NCBI RefSeq assembly: GCF_900199205.1
Contig: NZ_OBMJ01000001.1
Location: forward strand, 5,759,001 to 5,823,000
Direction: 5' to 3'
From: Streptomyces sp. 1331.2
GTDB taxonomy: Bacteria > Actinomycetota > Actinomycetes > Streptomycetales > Streptomycetaceae
DNA length: 64,000 bases
Below are positions 32,200 through 40,220 of this stretch, piece after piece; within the stretch, counting starts at the first letter, position 1; each line of letters starts with the position of its first letter. The notes below the pieces were generated by a model that was not told the DNA's origin, searched no databases, and saw nothing but the letters and a program-made list of their open reading frames with translations. The position numbers and the translations under genes were made by a program.

Positions 32200-33342
32200 T
32201 CAGCCGAACTGCTGCTCCAGGTCCTTCAGCTTGCGCTCCAGGGAGTCGAGCCGGGGCAGCGTGACGGTGTCCTCCTCCACCGTGAGGTCGATGGTGCGAC
32301 GCTCCGGACGGGCCGGCAGGCCGGGCTGGACGACCTTGCCCTCGGCGGCCTCGACCTCGCGCGGCGCGGACGCCCGCTCGGCGCCGGGCCGTTCGGCCTG
32401 CGGCCGTTCCAACCCGGGGCGCTCCGCCCCGGGCCGCTCCACGGCCGGCCGCTCCGCCCCGGGCAGTTCGGCCGCGGCGGGCCGTTCGGCCCCGGGGCCG
32501 CCGGCTATGGCGGACTCCGAGCCGGACTCCAGCTGCCGGGCGACGCCGCTGCGCCGCCAGCCGCCGGTGGAGCGGTTGATCGCCCGGATCTCGGCCCGCT
32601 CGCGGCGCCCGGCCAGCTTGCGGCGCTCCTTCTCCAGGGCGCGCTCCCGCTTCTCCTCGCGGACCTCGTCCACCGCCTCGTCCAGGCTGCGGACGTTCTC
32701 CAGCAGCATCAGCGACCAGGCCGCGTAGGTCTCGCGGGGGGCGCGCAGCCAGCGGACGATGCGGATCTGCGGCAGCGGGCGGGGCACCAGGCCCTGCTCG
32801 CGCAGCGCGGCCCGGCGGGTCTGCTTGAGCGCCCGGTCGAACAGGATCGCCGCCGAGAGGGACATCCCGGAGAAGAACTGGGGGGCGCCGGCGTGGCCGA
32901 AGCCGCGCGGGGCGTGCACCCAGTTGAACCAGGCCGAGGCGCCGGCGAAGAGCCAGACCAGCAGCCGGGAACCGAGCGCCGCGTCACCGTGGCTGGCCTC
33001 GCGCACGGCGAGGACCGAGCAGAACATCGCGGCGCCGTCCAGGCCGAACGGGACGAGGTACTCCCAGCCGCCGGACAGGCCCAGGTTCTGGACGCCGAAG
33101 CCGACCAGTCCGTGGAAGGAGAGCGCGGCGGCGACACCGGCACAGCAGAACAGCAGCGTGTACGAGGCGGCGCCGTACAGGGATTCCTTGCGGTGGCGCC
33201 GTTCCTCGGAGCGCTCCCAGGAATCCGTGCCACCGGCGGAGGTGGATCCCCGGCTGCGGAGCAGGGCCACCAGGAGCGCGCTGACCAGCAGCCCCGCGAC
33301 CACGGTGACGGCCCACCCGAGCGGTATGTCGGACAATTTCAT
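32200..33342 (-). CDS. DUF2637 (SpdB-like) membrane protein
   Basis: A 380-residue protein with an N-terminal helix, then three or four helices (LYGAASYTLLFCCAGVAAALSF, YLVPFGLDGAAMFCSVLAV, LVWLFAGASAWFNWVHAPRG) typical of DUF2637. It then has an arginine/glutamate-rich coiled-coil-like cytoplasmic region and a repeat tract built on xGAERPxxERP units. DUF2637 proteins are often encoded on streptomycete conjugative elements (Spd spreading proteins), but no Tra, Rep, integrase or att site is visible here, so this is probably a resident chromosomal member. Function unknown. It ends in a short leucine-heptad segment. Confidence 0.82.
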   Translation of the reverse strand: MKLSDIPLGWAVTVVAGLLVSALLVALLRSRGSTSAGGTDSWERSEERRHRKESLYGAASYTLLFCCAGVAAALSFHGLVGFGVQNLGLSGGWEYLVPFGLDGAAMFCSVLAVREASHGDAALGSRLLVWLFAGASAWFNWVHAPRGFGHAGAPQFFSGMSLSAAILFDRALKQTRRAALREQGLVPRPLPQIRIVRWLRAPRETYAAWSLMLLENVRSLDEAVDEVREEKRERALEKERRKLAGRRERAEIRAINRSTGGWRRSGVARQLESGSESAIAGGPGAERPAAAELPGAERPAVERPGAERPGLERPQAERPGAERASAPREVEAAEGKVVQPGLPARPERRTIDLTVEEDTVTLPRLDSLERKLKDLEQQFG

Positions 33343-33556
33343 CGCCGGAACCAGCCTCGCTTTCCTGCGTCGAGTTCCTGCGCCGTGACGGCGGGGACCA
33401 TCATGGCGGATGCTCGGCGGGCGAATGGCCGATTCACCGTCAATGCGCTGGGGAGAGGGATTTCTGACCCAGCAACAATCCTATTTTCTTATCGATTCAA
33501 TGCGGATTGTTCCTGAAATTCCGGGCTTTCCGGATCTGGAATCGCACGGCCATTCG
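33343..33556. other. AT-rich intergenic region
   Basis: 214 bases between a gene start on the right side of the DUF2637 gene and the FhuF-like stop. It is notably AT-rich around 33470-33530. An imperfectly centred dyad, ACAATCC (33474-33480) and GGATTGT (33503-33509), flanks a 22-base AT-rich spacer and may hold the DUF2637 promoter. Confidence 0.4.
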
Positions 33557-34510
33557 TCAACGTCGCATGACGCGCGGGCAGCCGCCGCACATGTCCCGCG
33601 GCTCCACGGTGTACACGAGGCAGCAACTGGCCCGGGCCCGGTCCGTGCCCGAAGCGTCCTCACCGGCTCCCCCGGCGGTCGAAGCACCGCCGCGGCCGGG
33701 CGCCGGGGGTGCGAAGCCGGCGCCCGGGGCGAAGGGGGCTGGGGCGGGAGCGGGGTCCCCGCACGCGCCGGGCCGACCCGGCGCGTGCGCGGGCTCGCCG
33801 GGCGCCAGCAGCGCGGACAGCTCGGCGCGCGCCCGGTCCCGCTCCCCGAGCAGCCCGCCCGCGTACCAGAGGCCCTCCACCACGGCGTCCGTGGCCATCG
33901 CCCACAGCACCCGGGGCCCGCGCCGCACCTGCGGACCGAAGGCGGACAGCACCGGCGCCAGGAACCCGCCCAGCGCGCACCGCAGTTCGGCGGCCAGCGC
34001 CTGCTCGTCCGCCGCCGTACGGGCCTGTGGCGAGCCGGCCGCCGGGTCGCCCGGAAGGCAGGCGAACCCGGTCGGACGGACCGTCAGTTCGACCGTGTCG
34101 GTGCGCCGGCGCAGCGAGACGTCCCCGAGGGCGAGCAGCGGGACGCGCCGCTCCAGGAACCACGGCAGGGTGAACAGCAGGGAGACCGGCCAGACGAAGC
34201 GGTGCAGCCCGAAGCCGGCCGCGACGTCCGGGCGCAGCGGCCGGCCGTAGCGGGCCAGGCCCTGGCGGGCGTCGTGGGCGATCAGTTCGCACACCGCCTC
34301 GGGGCGGGCGGTGAGGTCGGCCGCGGGCAGCCAGCCGCCGCCGCGTCGGGGCGGGGCGCAGCGCACGCCGAGGACGGGGGAGAGCCTGGTCAGCCGGTGG
34401 TACGAGGGGGCGCCCGGGGTGGAGGCGGCCGGTGCGGGGGCGGGGGCGTGCGCCCCCGTGCTGCGGGGGGCGCACGGCGTGGGGCCGGGCCTGGTGCTGC
34501 TCGCGGTCAT
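33557..34510 (-). CDS. FhuF-like (2Fe-2S) ferric-siderophore reductase-type protein
   Basis: A 317-residue protein whose C-terminus carries the FhuF signature CC-x(10)-C-x2-C (SCCLVYTVEPRDMCGGCPR), which binds a 2Fe-2S cluster and releases iron from siderophores. Upstream parts (RLTRLSPVLGV, FVWPVSLLFTLPWFLERRVPLL) fit siderophore-reductase-like proteins. A long Pro/Ala linker precedes the cysteine motif. The start is uncertain: ATGs at 34624, 34522 and 34510 are in frame and none has a strong ribosome site. An iron-box-like sequence lies just upstream, consistent with induction under iron limitation. Confidence 0.82.
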   Translation of the reverse strand: MTASSTRPGPTPCAPRSTGAHAPAPAPAASTPGAPSYHRLTRLSPVLGVRCAPPRRGGGWLPAADLTARPEAVCELIAHDARQGLARYGRPLRPDVAAGFGLHRFVWPVSLLFTLPWFLERRVPLLALGDVSLRRRTDTVELTVRPTGFACLPGDPAAGSPQARTAADEQALAAELRCALGGFLAPVLSAFGPQVRRGPRVLWAMATDAVVEGLWYAGGLLGERDRARAELSALLAPGEPAHAPGRPGACGDPAPAPAPFAPGAGFAPPAPGRGGASTAGGAGEDASGTDRARASCCLVYTVEPRDMCGGCPRVMRR

Positions 34511-34632
34511 GGACGGCCCCATCGGGTCGACCGGGGCCGCCCATGACCGCCCGGTCGGTCCCGGCGGGGGTGGTGGCGCCGGGCCCGACCGGACCGGGGC
34601 ATGGCGGTGCCCGGGGAACGGCAAGGCGACCC

Positions 34633-34657
34633 GGCCGGGGCACTGCTCGCCCCGGCC
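34633..34657 (-). terminator. Hairpin downstream of the 34672-35523 gene
   Basis: GGCCGGGGC...GCCCCGGCC, a 9-bp stem with a 7-base loop, 15 bases beyond the stop of the upstream gene. It lies between the iron-box-like site and the FhuF-like gene, so it may also be part of that leader. Confidence 0.55.
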
Positions 34658-34676
34658 AGGTTAGGCTCACCTTAGC
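34658..34676. promoter_or_regulatory. Iron-box-like site (DmdR/IdeR type)
   Basis: AGGTTAGGCTCACCTTAGC closely matches the 19-bp dyad TTAGGTTAGGCTAACCTAA recognised by actinobacterial DtxR-family iron regulators. It overlaps the 3' end of the upstream gene and precedes the FhuF-like gene. The match is by memory of the consensus. Confidence 0.75.
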
Positions 34677-35523
34677 TGATTGTTCCCCCGGTCTCGGTGG
34701 TGATGCGCCCGTCCGGGGGAGCCACCGGCGCACGGGCGGAGGCCAATTGCCGCGCCAGCCAGACCGGCACCCCGCCCAGCGCGTGCACCAGCCGGGCCGC
34801 CTCGGCGCGCAACCGCGCGGCCTCGGCCGGCTCGGACACCTCCGCGAGCGCCGCGAGCGCCGGCGCCACCCCCACCGTGAAGCCGAGTTGCTCGCGCAGC
34901 CGCAGCGAGGCGTCGAAGCCCTCCCGGGCGTGCCCGCGGTCCCCCCGGGAGAGCGCCAGCGCCGCCAGGTGGCGCCAGGTGTACGAGCGCAGCAGCTCGT
35001 CGCCGCGCTCGCCGGCGCCGTCGTGCGCCCGCCGGTAGGCGATCCAGGCGGCGCTGCGATCGCGTAGAAGGTTCTCGGCGACCAGCCCGCGCCGGAAGTC
35101 CAGCAGCGGGCGGCCCGGCGCGTCCGGTGGCAGCAGGGCCGAGGTGCGCCCGAGCGCGGCCTGAGCCTCGTCCAGCCGGTCCCGCGGGCCGAGCACGCTG
35201 GCCACGTAGGCGAGGAAGCCGCGGGCGCAGGCGGCGGCCGCACGCTGCTCGGTGCCGGCCGCCTGCGCCTCCGCCAGGCGCAGCGCCTGCTCCGCCTGGG
35301 TCCAGTGCGCGGCGGTGAACAGGCACTGCTCGATGAGGAGTTCGGCCCGCCCGAGGGCTGCGGCCGGCTCCTGTTCGGCGGCCGGGCGCAGCAGTTCGGC
35401 GGCCTCCTGCCAGCACCCCCGGGACCTCAGCCGCCACACGGTGTCGCCCGGCTCCTCCGCTGCCGCCCGCCCCTGCCCGTCCGGGCCGTTCGGGCCGCTC
35501 GGGCCCCATCCGTGCTCCGACAA
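34672..35523 (-). CDS. Alanine-rich TPR-like protein of unknown function
   Basis: A 283-residue, mostly helical protein. Repeated units resemble degenerate tetratricopeptide repeats (ELLIEQCLFTAAHWTQAEQALRLAEAQ, LLRSYTWRHLAALALSRGDRGHAREGFDASLRLREQ, VAPALAALAEVSEPAEAARLRAEAARLV). The start is TTG at 35523, five bases after a consensus GGAGG; an upstream in-frame ATG (35598) lacks a site. It is cytoplasmic. Its end runs into the iron-box-like site of the next gene. No specific function can be given; a protein-interaction scaffold is the general expectation for such repeats. Confidence 0.75.
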   Translation of the reverse strand: MSEHGWGPSGPNGPDGQGRAAAEEPGDTVWRLRSRGCWQEAAELLRPAAEQEPAAALGRAELLIEQCLFTAAHWTQAEQALRLAEAQAAGTEQRAAAACARGFLAYVASVLGPRDRLDEAQAALGRTSALLPPDAPGRPLLDFRRGLVAENLLRDRSAAWIAYRRAHDGAGERGDELLRSYTWRHLAALALSRGDRGHAREGFDASLRLREQLGFTVGVAPALAALAEVSEPAEAARLRAEAARLVHALGGVPVWLARQLASARAPVAPPDGRITTETGGTIS

Positions 35524-35724
35524 CGCCACCTCCTTGTGTGCGCCATCCGGCAGGGCACGGACCTGCCCCTGGGGCCCTGCCGCCACGACCGTGCGCATGG
35601 CAACGGCAGGGCGAAAGGCCCGCGCTGTGGCGGCAATTCAACACGGGGGTGAGCTTGTGCACCAGATCACGAGCGGAGGTTGTTGCTTTTGTGGAGGAAA
35701 TGATCTAGAGGTGCGTCCCGGCGG

Positions 35725-36579
35725 TCAGGACGTCCAGCCGGTCTCCATCAGGGCCTCGGCTGCGCCGTTCGCGGGCTGCGGCACGCCGGCCAGGTCCAGG
35801 CTGAACAGGGCGACCAGCAGCTGCTCACCGCGCACGGTGGCCTGGTGCGAATAGCCCGCGAGAGTGAACATCGCGGCGGCCATCTCCTCGGCGTGCAGGG
35901 TCTGCAGCCACAGGCACTCGACCGACTTCACGTCGGCCGGCTCGGTCCAGGTGTCCACCTGGGCGACCATCCGGCTGCCCAACAGGGTCACGCCGTCGCG
36001 TTCCTGGGCCTCGGTCAGCTCCAGGTCGTCGAAGCCCAGCCACTCCAGGTAGCGGGCGGCGGTGAACACCGCGTCCTGCGAGGTGCGCACCGGGTGCGGG
36101 CGGAACGGCGAGCGGTGGCGGAACGGGCGGGAGCGGCCGCCGGTGGCGCCGGGCGGTACGGGCGGGGCGGGCACCGGCGCGCCCATCGGGTGGGCCGGCT
36201 GGGGGCGGGCGGAGTGCGGGCCGGGGGCGGCGATCGGCGCGGCCGTACCGCTGCCCAGCCGGGTGGCGCGGTCCACCGGCAGCCGGACGGTGGCGCCGCA
36301 GTTGCAGGTGAACTCGGGCTGCGGCCACTGGTCGGAGCGGCCGCAGTGCGGGCAGCGCATGTTCAGCCAGGAGTCCTCCCAGGAGCGGAAGCGCACCTGC
36401 ACCGGCACCCCGCCGCGCAGCAGCGGCACCTTCAGCGAGGCGCCACAGGGGCAGGGCAGCGAGGGCGGTTCGTACAGGTGCTCGCGGCGGCAGGCGGGGC
36501 AGCGGATCGCCCGGGCGCCACCGCCCGCCCCCGGCCGCGTGGGGTCGTGTCCGGTGAAGTCATCGGGCAGTGCGGCCAT
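35725..36579 (-). CDS. Double zinc-ribbon protein with possible Mrr-like C-terminal domain
   Basis: A 284-residue protein. The N-terminal 100 residues hold two zinc-ribbon-like modules (CPAC...CPCG and CPHC...CNCG). A proline-rich linker follows, then a C-terminal domain of about 115 residues (DAVFTAARYLEWLGFDDLEL, RDGVTLLGSRMVAQVDTW, ECLWLQTLHAEEMAAAMF, GEQLLVALFSLDLAGVPQPA). The order (helix, LGF/Y, Gly-rich strand, hydrophobic strand with Q-V-D) recalls Mrr-type restriction-endonuclease folds, but the catalytic lysine is not obvious, so it may be an inactive relative. I do not recognise a named family. Confidence 0.7.
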   Translation of the reverse strand: MAALPDDFTGHDPTRPGAGGGARAIRCPACRREHLYEPPSLPCPCGASLKVPLLRGGVPVQVRFRSWEDSWLNMRCPHCGRSDQWPQPEFTCNCGATVRLPVDRATRLGSGTAAPIAAPGPHSARPQPAHPMGAPVPAPPVPPGATGGRSRPFRHRSPFRPHPVRTSQDAVFTAARYLEWLGFDDLELTEAQERDGVTLLGSRMVAQVDTWTEPADVKSVECLWLQTLHAEEMAAAMFTLAGYSHQATVRGEQLLVALFSLDLAGVPQPANGAAEALMETGWTS

Positions 36580-36709
36580 CGCGGGCTCCGTCCGTCGGTG
36601 TCGGTGGCTGGGACGATTCCCATGCTCCCCGAAATGTCGGGCGGGGGGCGCGGAATGGGGCAATCCTCAGGGATGGATCAGGGACGGCCGTCCTTCGAGG
36701 GCGGGGCCG

Positions 36710-36729
36710 CCTCCCCCGCACGGGGGAGG
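36710..36729 (-). terminator. Terminator hairpin after the MobA-like gene
   Basis: CCTCCCCCG-CA-CGGGGGAGG immediately follows the stop at 36731 on the minus strand, giving a stem of about eight pairs. Confidence 0.7.
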
Positions 36730-36730
36730 G

Positions 36731-37330
36731 TCAGCCGGCGGACCAGCGGGCCAGGTCGGCGGGGGTGTCGAGATCGTCCGGGACGGCGACGTCGGCGCAC
36801 TCGACCAGGACCACCTCCGCCGCGTGCGCCGTCAGCAGGGCGCGGGCGCCGGCGTCGCCGGAGGCGCCCGCGGCCGCCTCGGCGAGGTGGCGGGCACCGA
36901 TCAGCACCGGGTGGCCGCGCCGCCCGTGGTAGGCCGCCGCGGCCAGCTCGGCGCCCGCCCGGTGCGCGGCCAGCAGCCGGGCCACCGCGGCCGGGGTGAC
37001 CCCCGGGGTGTCCACCAGCATCACCAGCACCGCCGGGGCGTTCGGTGCCACAGCGGCCAGGCCGGCCCGCAGCGAGGAGCCCATGCCGCCCGCCCAGTCC
37101 GGGTTGGTCACCAGGCGGCAGCCCGGCAGGTGCGCGGTGGCCCGTACCCGCTCGCCCTCCGCGCCCAGCACCACCGTGACGTCCGGGCAGCCGCCGGCCC
37201 GGACCACCGCCACCGCGTGCTCCACCAGCGGCCGGCCCCCGTACCGGATCAGCGCCTTGGGCCGCCCGCCGAGGCGGCGCCCGCCCCCGGCGGCGAGCAC
37301 CAGGGCGGCGACGGCCTGAGTGTTCTGCAT
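36731..37330 (-). CDS. MobA-like NTP transferase (molybdenum cofactor type)
   Basis: A 199-residue nucleotidyltransferase. The nucleotide-binding signature LVLAAGGGRRLGGRPKALIRYGGRPLVEHA is at residues about 10-38. NPDWAGGMGSSLRAGL and VLVMLVDTPGVTPAAVARLL (metal-binding aspartate), then GRRGHPVLIGARHL, are characteristic of the MobA/MocA group that attaches CMP or GMP to molybdopterin. The gene is divergent from moaA with a 129-base spacer, supporting a molybdenum-cofactor role. The exact nucleotide (MocA for CTP, MobA for GTP) cannot be decided. Confidence 0.88.
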   Translation of the reverse strand: MQNTQAVAALVLAAGGGRRLGGRPKALIRYGGRPLVEHAVAVVRAGGCPDVTVVLGAEGERVRATAHLPGCRLVTNPDWAGGMGSSLRAGLAAVAPNAPAVLVMLVDTPGVTPAAVARLLAAHRAGAELAAAAYHGRRGHPVLIGARHLAEAAAGASGDAGARALLTAHAAEVVLVECADVAVPDDLDTPADLARWSAG

Positions 37331-37459
37331 GGGCCCAGCCTGCCGGTACCGCAGGGGGTCGCGCATTGTGTGAATCCACAAGGGGAAGCCGCAGGTGGCG
37401 GCCGCTCCCCGGCGGTTCGGCCGCTGGTCCTGTGGGCGGCGGCCGCCTGTACTGGGGCG

Positions 37460-38464
37460 ATGAACACCGCACCGCACCCGCTGGTGGACCGCTTCGGCCG
37501 GGTCCACACCGATCTGCGGGTCTCCCTGACCGACCGCTGCAACCTGCGCTGCACGTACTGCATGCCGGCGGAGGGCCTGGACTGGCTGGCCCGGACCGAG
37601 GTGCTGGGCGACGACGAGGTGGTGCGGTTGGTGCGGATCGCCGTCGAACGGCTCGGCATCGCCTCGGTACGGCTGACCGGCGGGGAGCCGTTGCTGCGGC
37701 GGGGCCTGGTGGGGCTGGTCGGGCGCATCGCGGCCCTGGGCGTCGAGGTGTCGCTGACGACCAACGGGATCGGCCTGGCGCGTACGGCGGTCGCCCTGCG
37801 GGAGGCCGGGCTGGGGCGGGTGAACGTCAGCCTCGACACCCTGCGGCCGGAGCGCTTCGCGGCGATCACCCGGCGGGACCGGCTGGCCGACGTGCTGGCG
37901 GGGCTGGCGGCGGCGCAGTCGGCCGGGCTGGGGCCGGTGAAGGTGAACGCGGTGCCGGTGCGGGGGGTGAACGAGGACGAGATCGTCGCGCTGGCCGAGT
38001 TCGCGGTGGGGCACGGGTACCGGATGCGGTTCATCGAGTCCATGCCGCTGGACGCGCAGGGGGCGTGGGACCGGACGGCGATGGTCACGGCGCAGGAGAT
38101 CCTGGCCGCCTTGGGCGAGCGCTTCGAGCTGGTGCCGATCGGGCGGGACGGCAGTGCACCGAGCGCTCCGGCGGAGGAGTGGCGGATCGCGGGGACGGAG
38201 GCGGTGATCGGGGTGATCGCCTCGGTGACCCGGCCGTTCTGCGGGGGCTGCGACCGGGTGCGGCTGACGGCGGACGGGCAGCTGCGCAACTGCCTGTTCG
38301 CCACCGAGGAGTCGGATCTGCGGGCGCTGCTGCGCGGCGGCGCGGACGATGCGGCGATCGAGGCGGCCTGGCGGGTGTCGGTGGCGGGCAAGGGGCCAGG
38401 ACACGCCATCGGCAGCGCGGAGTTCGTCCGGCCCGAGCGTCCGATGTCGGCCATCGGCGGCTGA
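37460..38464 (+). CDS. moaA: GTP 3',8-cyclase MoaA
   Basis: Radical-SAM enzyme for the first step of molybdopterin synthesis (334 aa). The SAM cluster motif CNLRCTYC (C-x3-C-x2-C) is near residues 28-35. Then come RLTGGEPLLRRGL, SLTTNGIGLA, NVSLDTLRPERFAAITRRD, MRFIESMPL, the C-terminal cluster motif TRPFCGGCDRVRLTADGQLRNCLF, and the conserved Gly-Gly C-terminus (MSAIGG). It is divergent from the MobA-like gene. The ATG at 37460 has no clear ribosome site. Confidence 0.96.
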   Translation: MNTAPHPLVDRFGRVHTDLRVSLTDRCNLRCTYCMPAEGLDWLARTEVLGDDEVVRLVRIAVERLGIASVRLTGGEPLLRRGLVGLVGRIAALGVEVSLTTNGIGLARTAVALREAGLGRVNVSLDTLRPERFAAITRRDRLADVLAGLAAAQSAGLGPVKVNAVPVRGVNEDEIVALAEFAVGHGYRMRFIESMPLDAQGAWDRTAMVTAQEILAALGERFELVPIGRDGSAPSAPAEEWRIAGTEAVIGVIASVTRPFCGGCDRVRLTADGQLRNCLFATEESDLRALLRGGADDAAIEAAWRVSVAGKGPGHAIGSAEFVRPERPMSAIGG

Positions 38465-38539
38465 GGAAACGTTCCGGCCTGGCGGTGCGCGGGTGGGCGC
38501 GATGTGACCCGGGCACCGGACGGGTGGTATTCGTGGGCG

Positions 38540-40111
38540 GTGGCCCCGTTGATCTCCCGGTTCTCCCAGCGCACCCTGCCCGCCCTCGCCGCCGCCCTCG
38601 CCCTGCTGAGCGGCTGTACCGGCGCGGGCGGCAAGGGCGCAACAGCCACCCCGCCGCCCCCGCTGGACGAACGGGTCGCCGCCACCGCCGACCCCGCCCT
38701 GCGCGCGTTCTACGACCAGCGGATCGACTGGCAGCCCTGCCCCGACCAGGCCGCCGACGACCCGGACGCCACCACCGTCCAGTGCGCCGTCCTCGACGTC
38801 CCGCTCGACTACGCCGACCCCGGCGGCCGCTCCGTCGGCGTCGCCCTCGCCCGGGTGCCCGCCGCCGACCCGGACCGGCGGCTCGGCAGCCTCCTGCTCA
38901 ACCCCGGCGGCCCCGGCAACTCCGGTGCCCGCATGGTCCGTTGGGGCTGGCAGAGCTACCAGGGGCCGCTGCACGACCGCTACGACCTGGTCGGCTTCGA
39001 CCCGCGCGGCGCCGGGGACACCACCCCCGTCCACTGCCTGGACGACCGGACCCGCGACGAATGGAACAGCACCGACGACCGGGCCTACGACCACGGCCGG
39101 ATCCTCGCCGACGCCTGCCGCGCACAGCACGCCGACCTGCTCCCGCACCTCGGCACCCGCGACACCGCCCGCGACCTCGACGTGCTGCGCAGCGCCCTCG
39201 GCGAGCGCCGCCTCGACTTCCTCGGCTTCTCCTACGGCACCCACCTCGGCGCGCTCTACGCCGAGGAGTTCCCCGACCGCACCGGCCGGCTCGTCCTCGA
39301 CGGCGCCGTCGAGCACAGCGTCGACCCGCTGCGGCTCGGCATCGAACAGGCCGCCGCCGCCGAAGCCGGATTCCGGGCCTTCGCCGCCGACTGCGCCACC
39401 GACCAGGGCGACGGCTGCCCGTTCGGCACCGACCCGGCCGCCGCCCCGCGCAGCCTCGCCGACTTCCTCGACGGCCTGCGCGACCACCCCCTGCACACCG
39501 CCGACGGCCGCACCCTCACCGCCGCCCTCGCCTGGACCGCCGTCCTCGACGCCCTCGCCGACGGCCACCGCTCCTGGCCCCACGTGCGCGACGTCCTCGA
39601 ACCCGCCGTCACCCGGGGCGACGCCCGGGACCTGCTCGAACTCGCCGACAGCGTCAACGGCCGTACGGAGGGCGGCCGGTACGACACCCCGGCCGACGCC
39701 TACGCCGCCATCTCCTGCGCCGACCTCCCGCAGGCGCCCACCGAGGCCGAACAGCGCGCGGCCCTCGCCGACCTCGCCACCCGGGCCCCGCTGACCAGCC
39801 GGCACGCCCCCGTGGCCACCCTGCTCGACCCGGACTGCCGCACCTGGCCGTACCGCTCGCCCGAGGTGCCGCACCCGGTACGGGCACCCGGCAGCGCCCC
39901 GATCCTGGTGGTCGGCTCCACCGGCGACCCGGTCACCCCGTACCCGTGGGCGCAGCGGCTGGCCGGCGGGCTGGAGCACGGCGTGCTGCTCACCCGGGAT
40001 GGCGACGGGCACACCGCCTACGACAAGAGCGACTGCGTCCGGGCGGCCGTCACCGACTTCCTGGTGGACGGGCGGATGCCGGCGGCGGGAACGCACTGCG
40101 CGTCCGACTGA
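38540..40111 (+). CDS. Secreted lipoprotein alpha/beta hydrolase, tripeptidyl-aminopeptidase-like
   Basis: A 523-residue exported hydrolase. The N-terminus has a basic start, a hydrophobic helix and the lipobox LLSGC, so the mature protein is probably lipid-anchored. The catalytic core matches the SCO7095/Slp-type tripeptidyl aminopeptidases: LLLNPGGPGNSGARMVR, DLVGFDPRGAGDTTPVHC, nucleophile FLGFSYGTHLGALYAEEFP, and the TAP-like C-terminal domain with PILVVGSTGDPVTPY (aspartate) and DGHTAYDKSDCVRAAV (histidine). GTG at 38540 gives the best signal peptide; GTG 38504 is in frame. It probably trims oligopeptides outside the cell. Confidence 0.9.
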   Translation: MAPLISRFSQRTLPALAAALALLSGCTGAGGKGATATPPPPLDERVAATADPALRAFYDQRIDWQPCPDQAADDPDATTVQCAVLDVPLDYADPGGRSVGVALARVPAADPDRRLGSLLLNPGGPGNSGARMVRWGWQSYQGPLHDRYDLVGFDPRGAGDTTPVHCLDDRTRDEWNSTDDRAYDHGRILADACRAQHADLLPHLGTRDTARDLDVLRSALGERRLDFLGFSYGTHLGALYAEEFPDRTGRLVLDGAVEHSVDPLRLGIEQAAAAEAGFRAFAADCATDQGDGCPFGTDPAAAPRSLADFLDGLRDHPLHTADGRTLTAALAWTAVLDALADGHRSWPHVRDVLEPAVTRGDARDLLELADSVNGRTEGGRYDTPADAYAAISCADLPQAPTEAEQRAALADLATRAPLTSRHAPVATLLDPDCRTWPYRSPEVPHPVRAPGSAPILVVGSTGDPVTPYPWAQRLAGGLEHGVLLTRDGDGHTAYDKSDCVRAAVTDFLVDGRMPAAGTHCASD

Positions 40112-40152
40112 GTCGTACGACCGACCGAGTACGAGCGCGCCCGGGTACGGGA

Positions 40153-40190
40153 GAAGGGGGCGGGCCGCGGTTGCGCGGCTCGCCCCCTTC
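40153..40190. terminator. Bidirectional terminator hairpin
   Basis: GAAGGGGGCG...CGCCCCCTTC with an inner GCCGCG/CGCGGC stem and a four-base loop (one G-T pair) lies between the convergent stops at 40111 and 40221. Confidence 0.85.
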
Positions 40191-40220
40191 GGGGTCGGGC
40201 TCGGGGTCAGGTGGCCGGGA

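Noticed and set aside
32200..33342. Integrated plasmid or conjugative element suggested by DUF2637
   Set aside because: No integrase, tra, rep or attachment repeats are visible around it.
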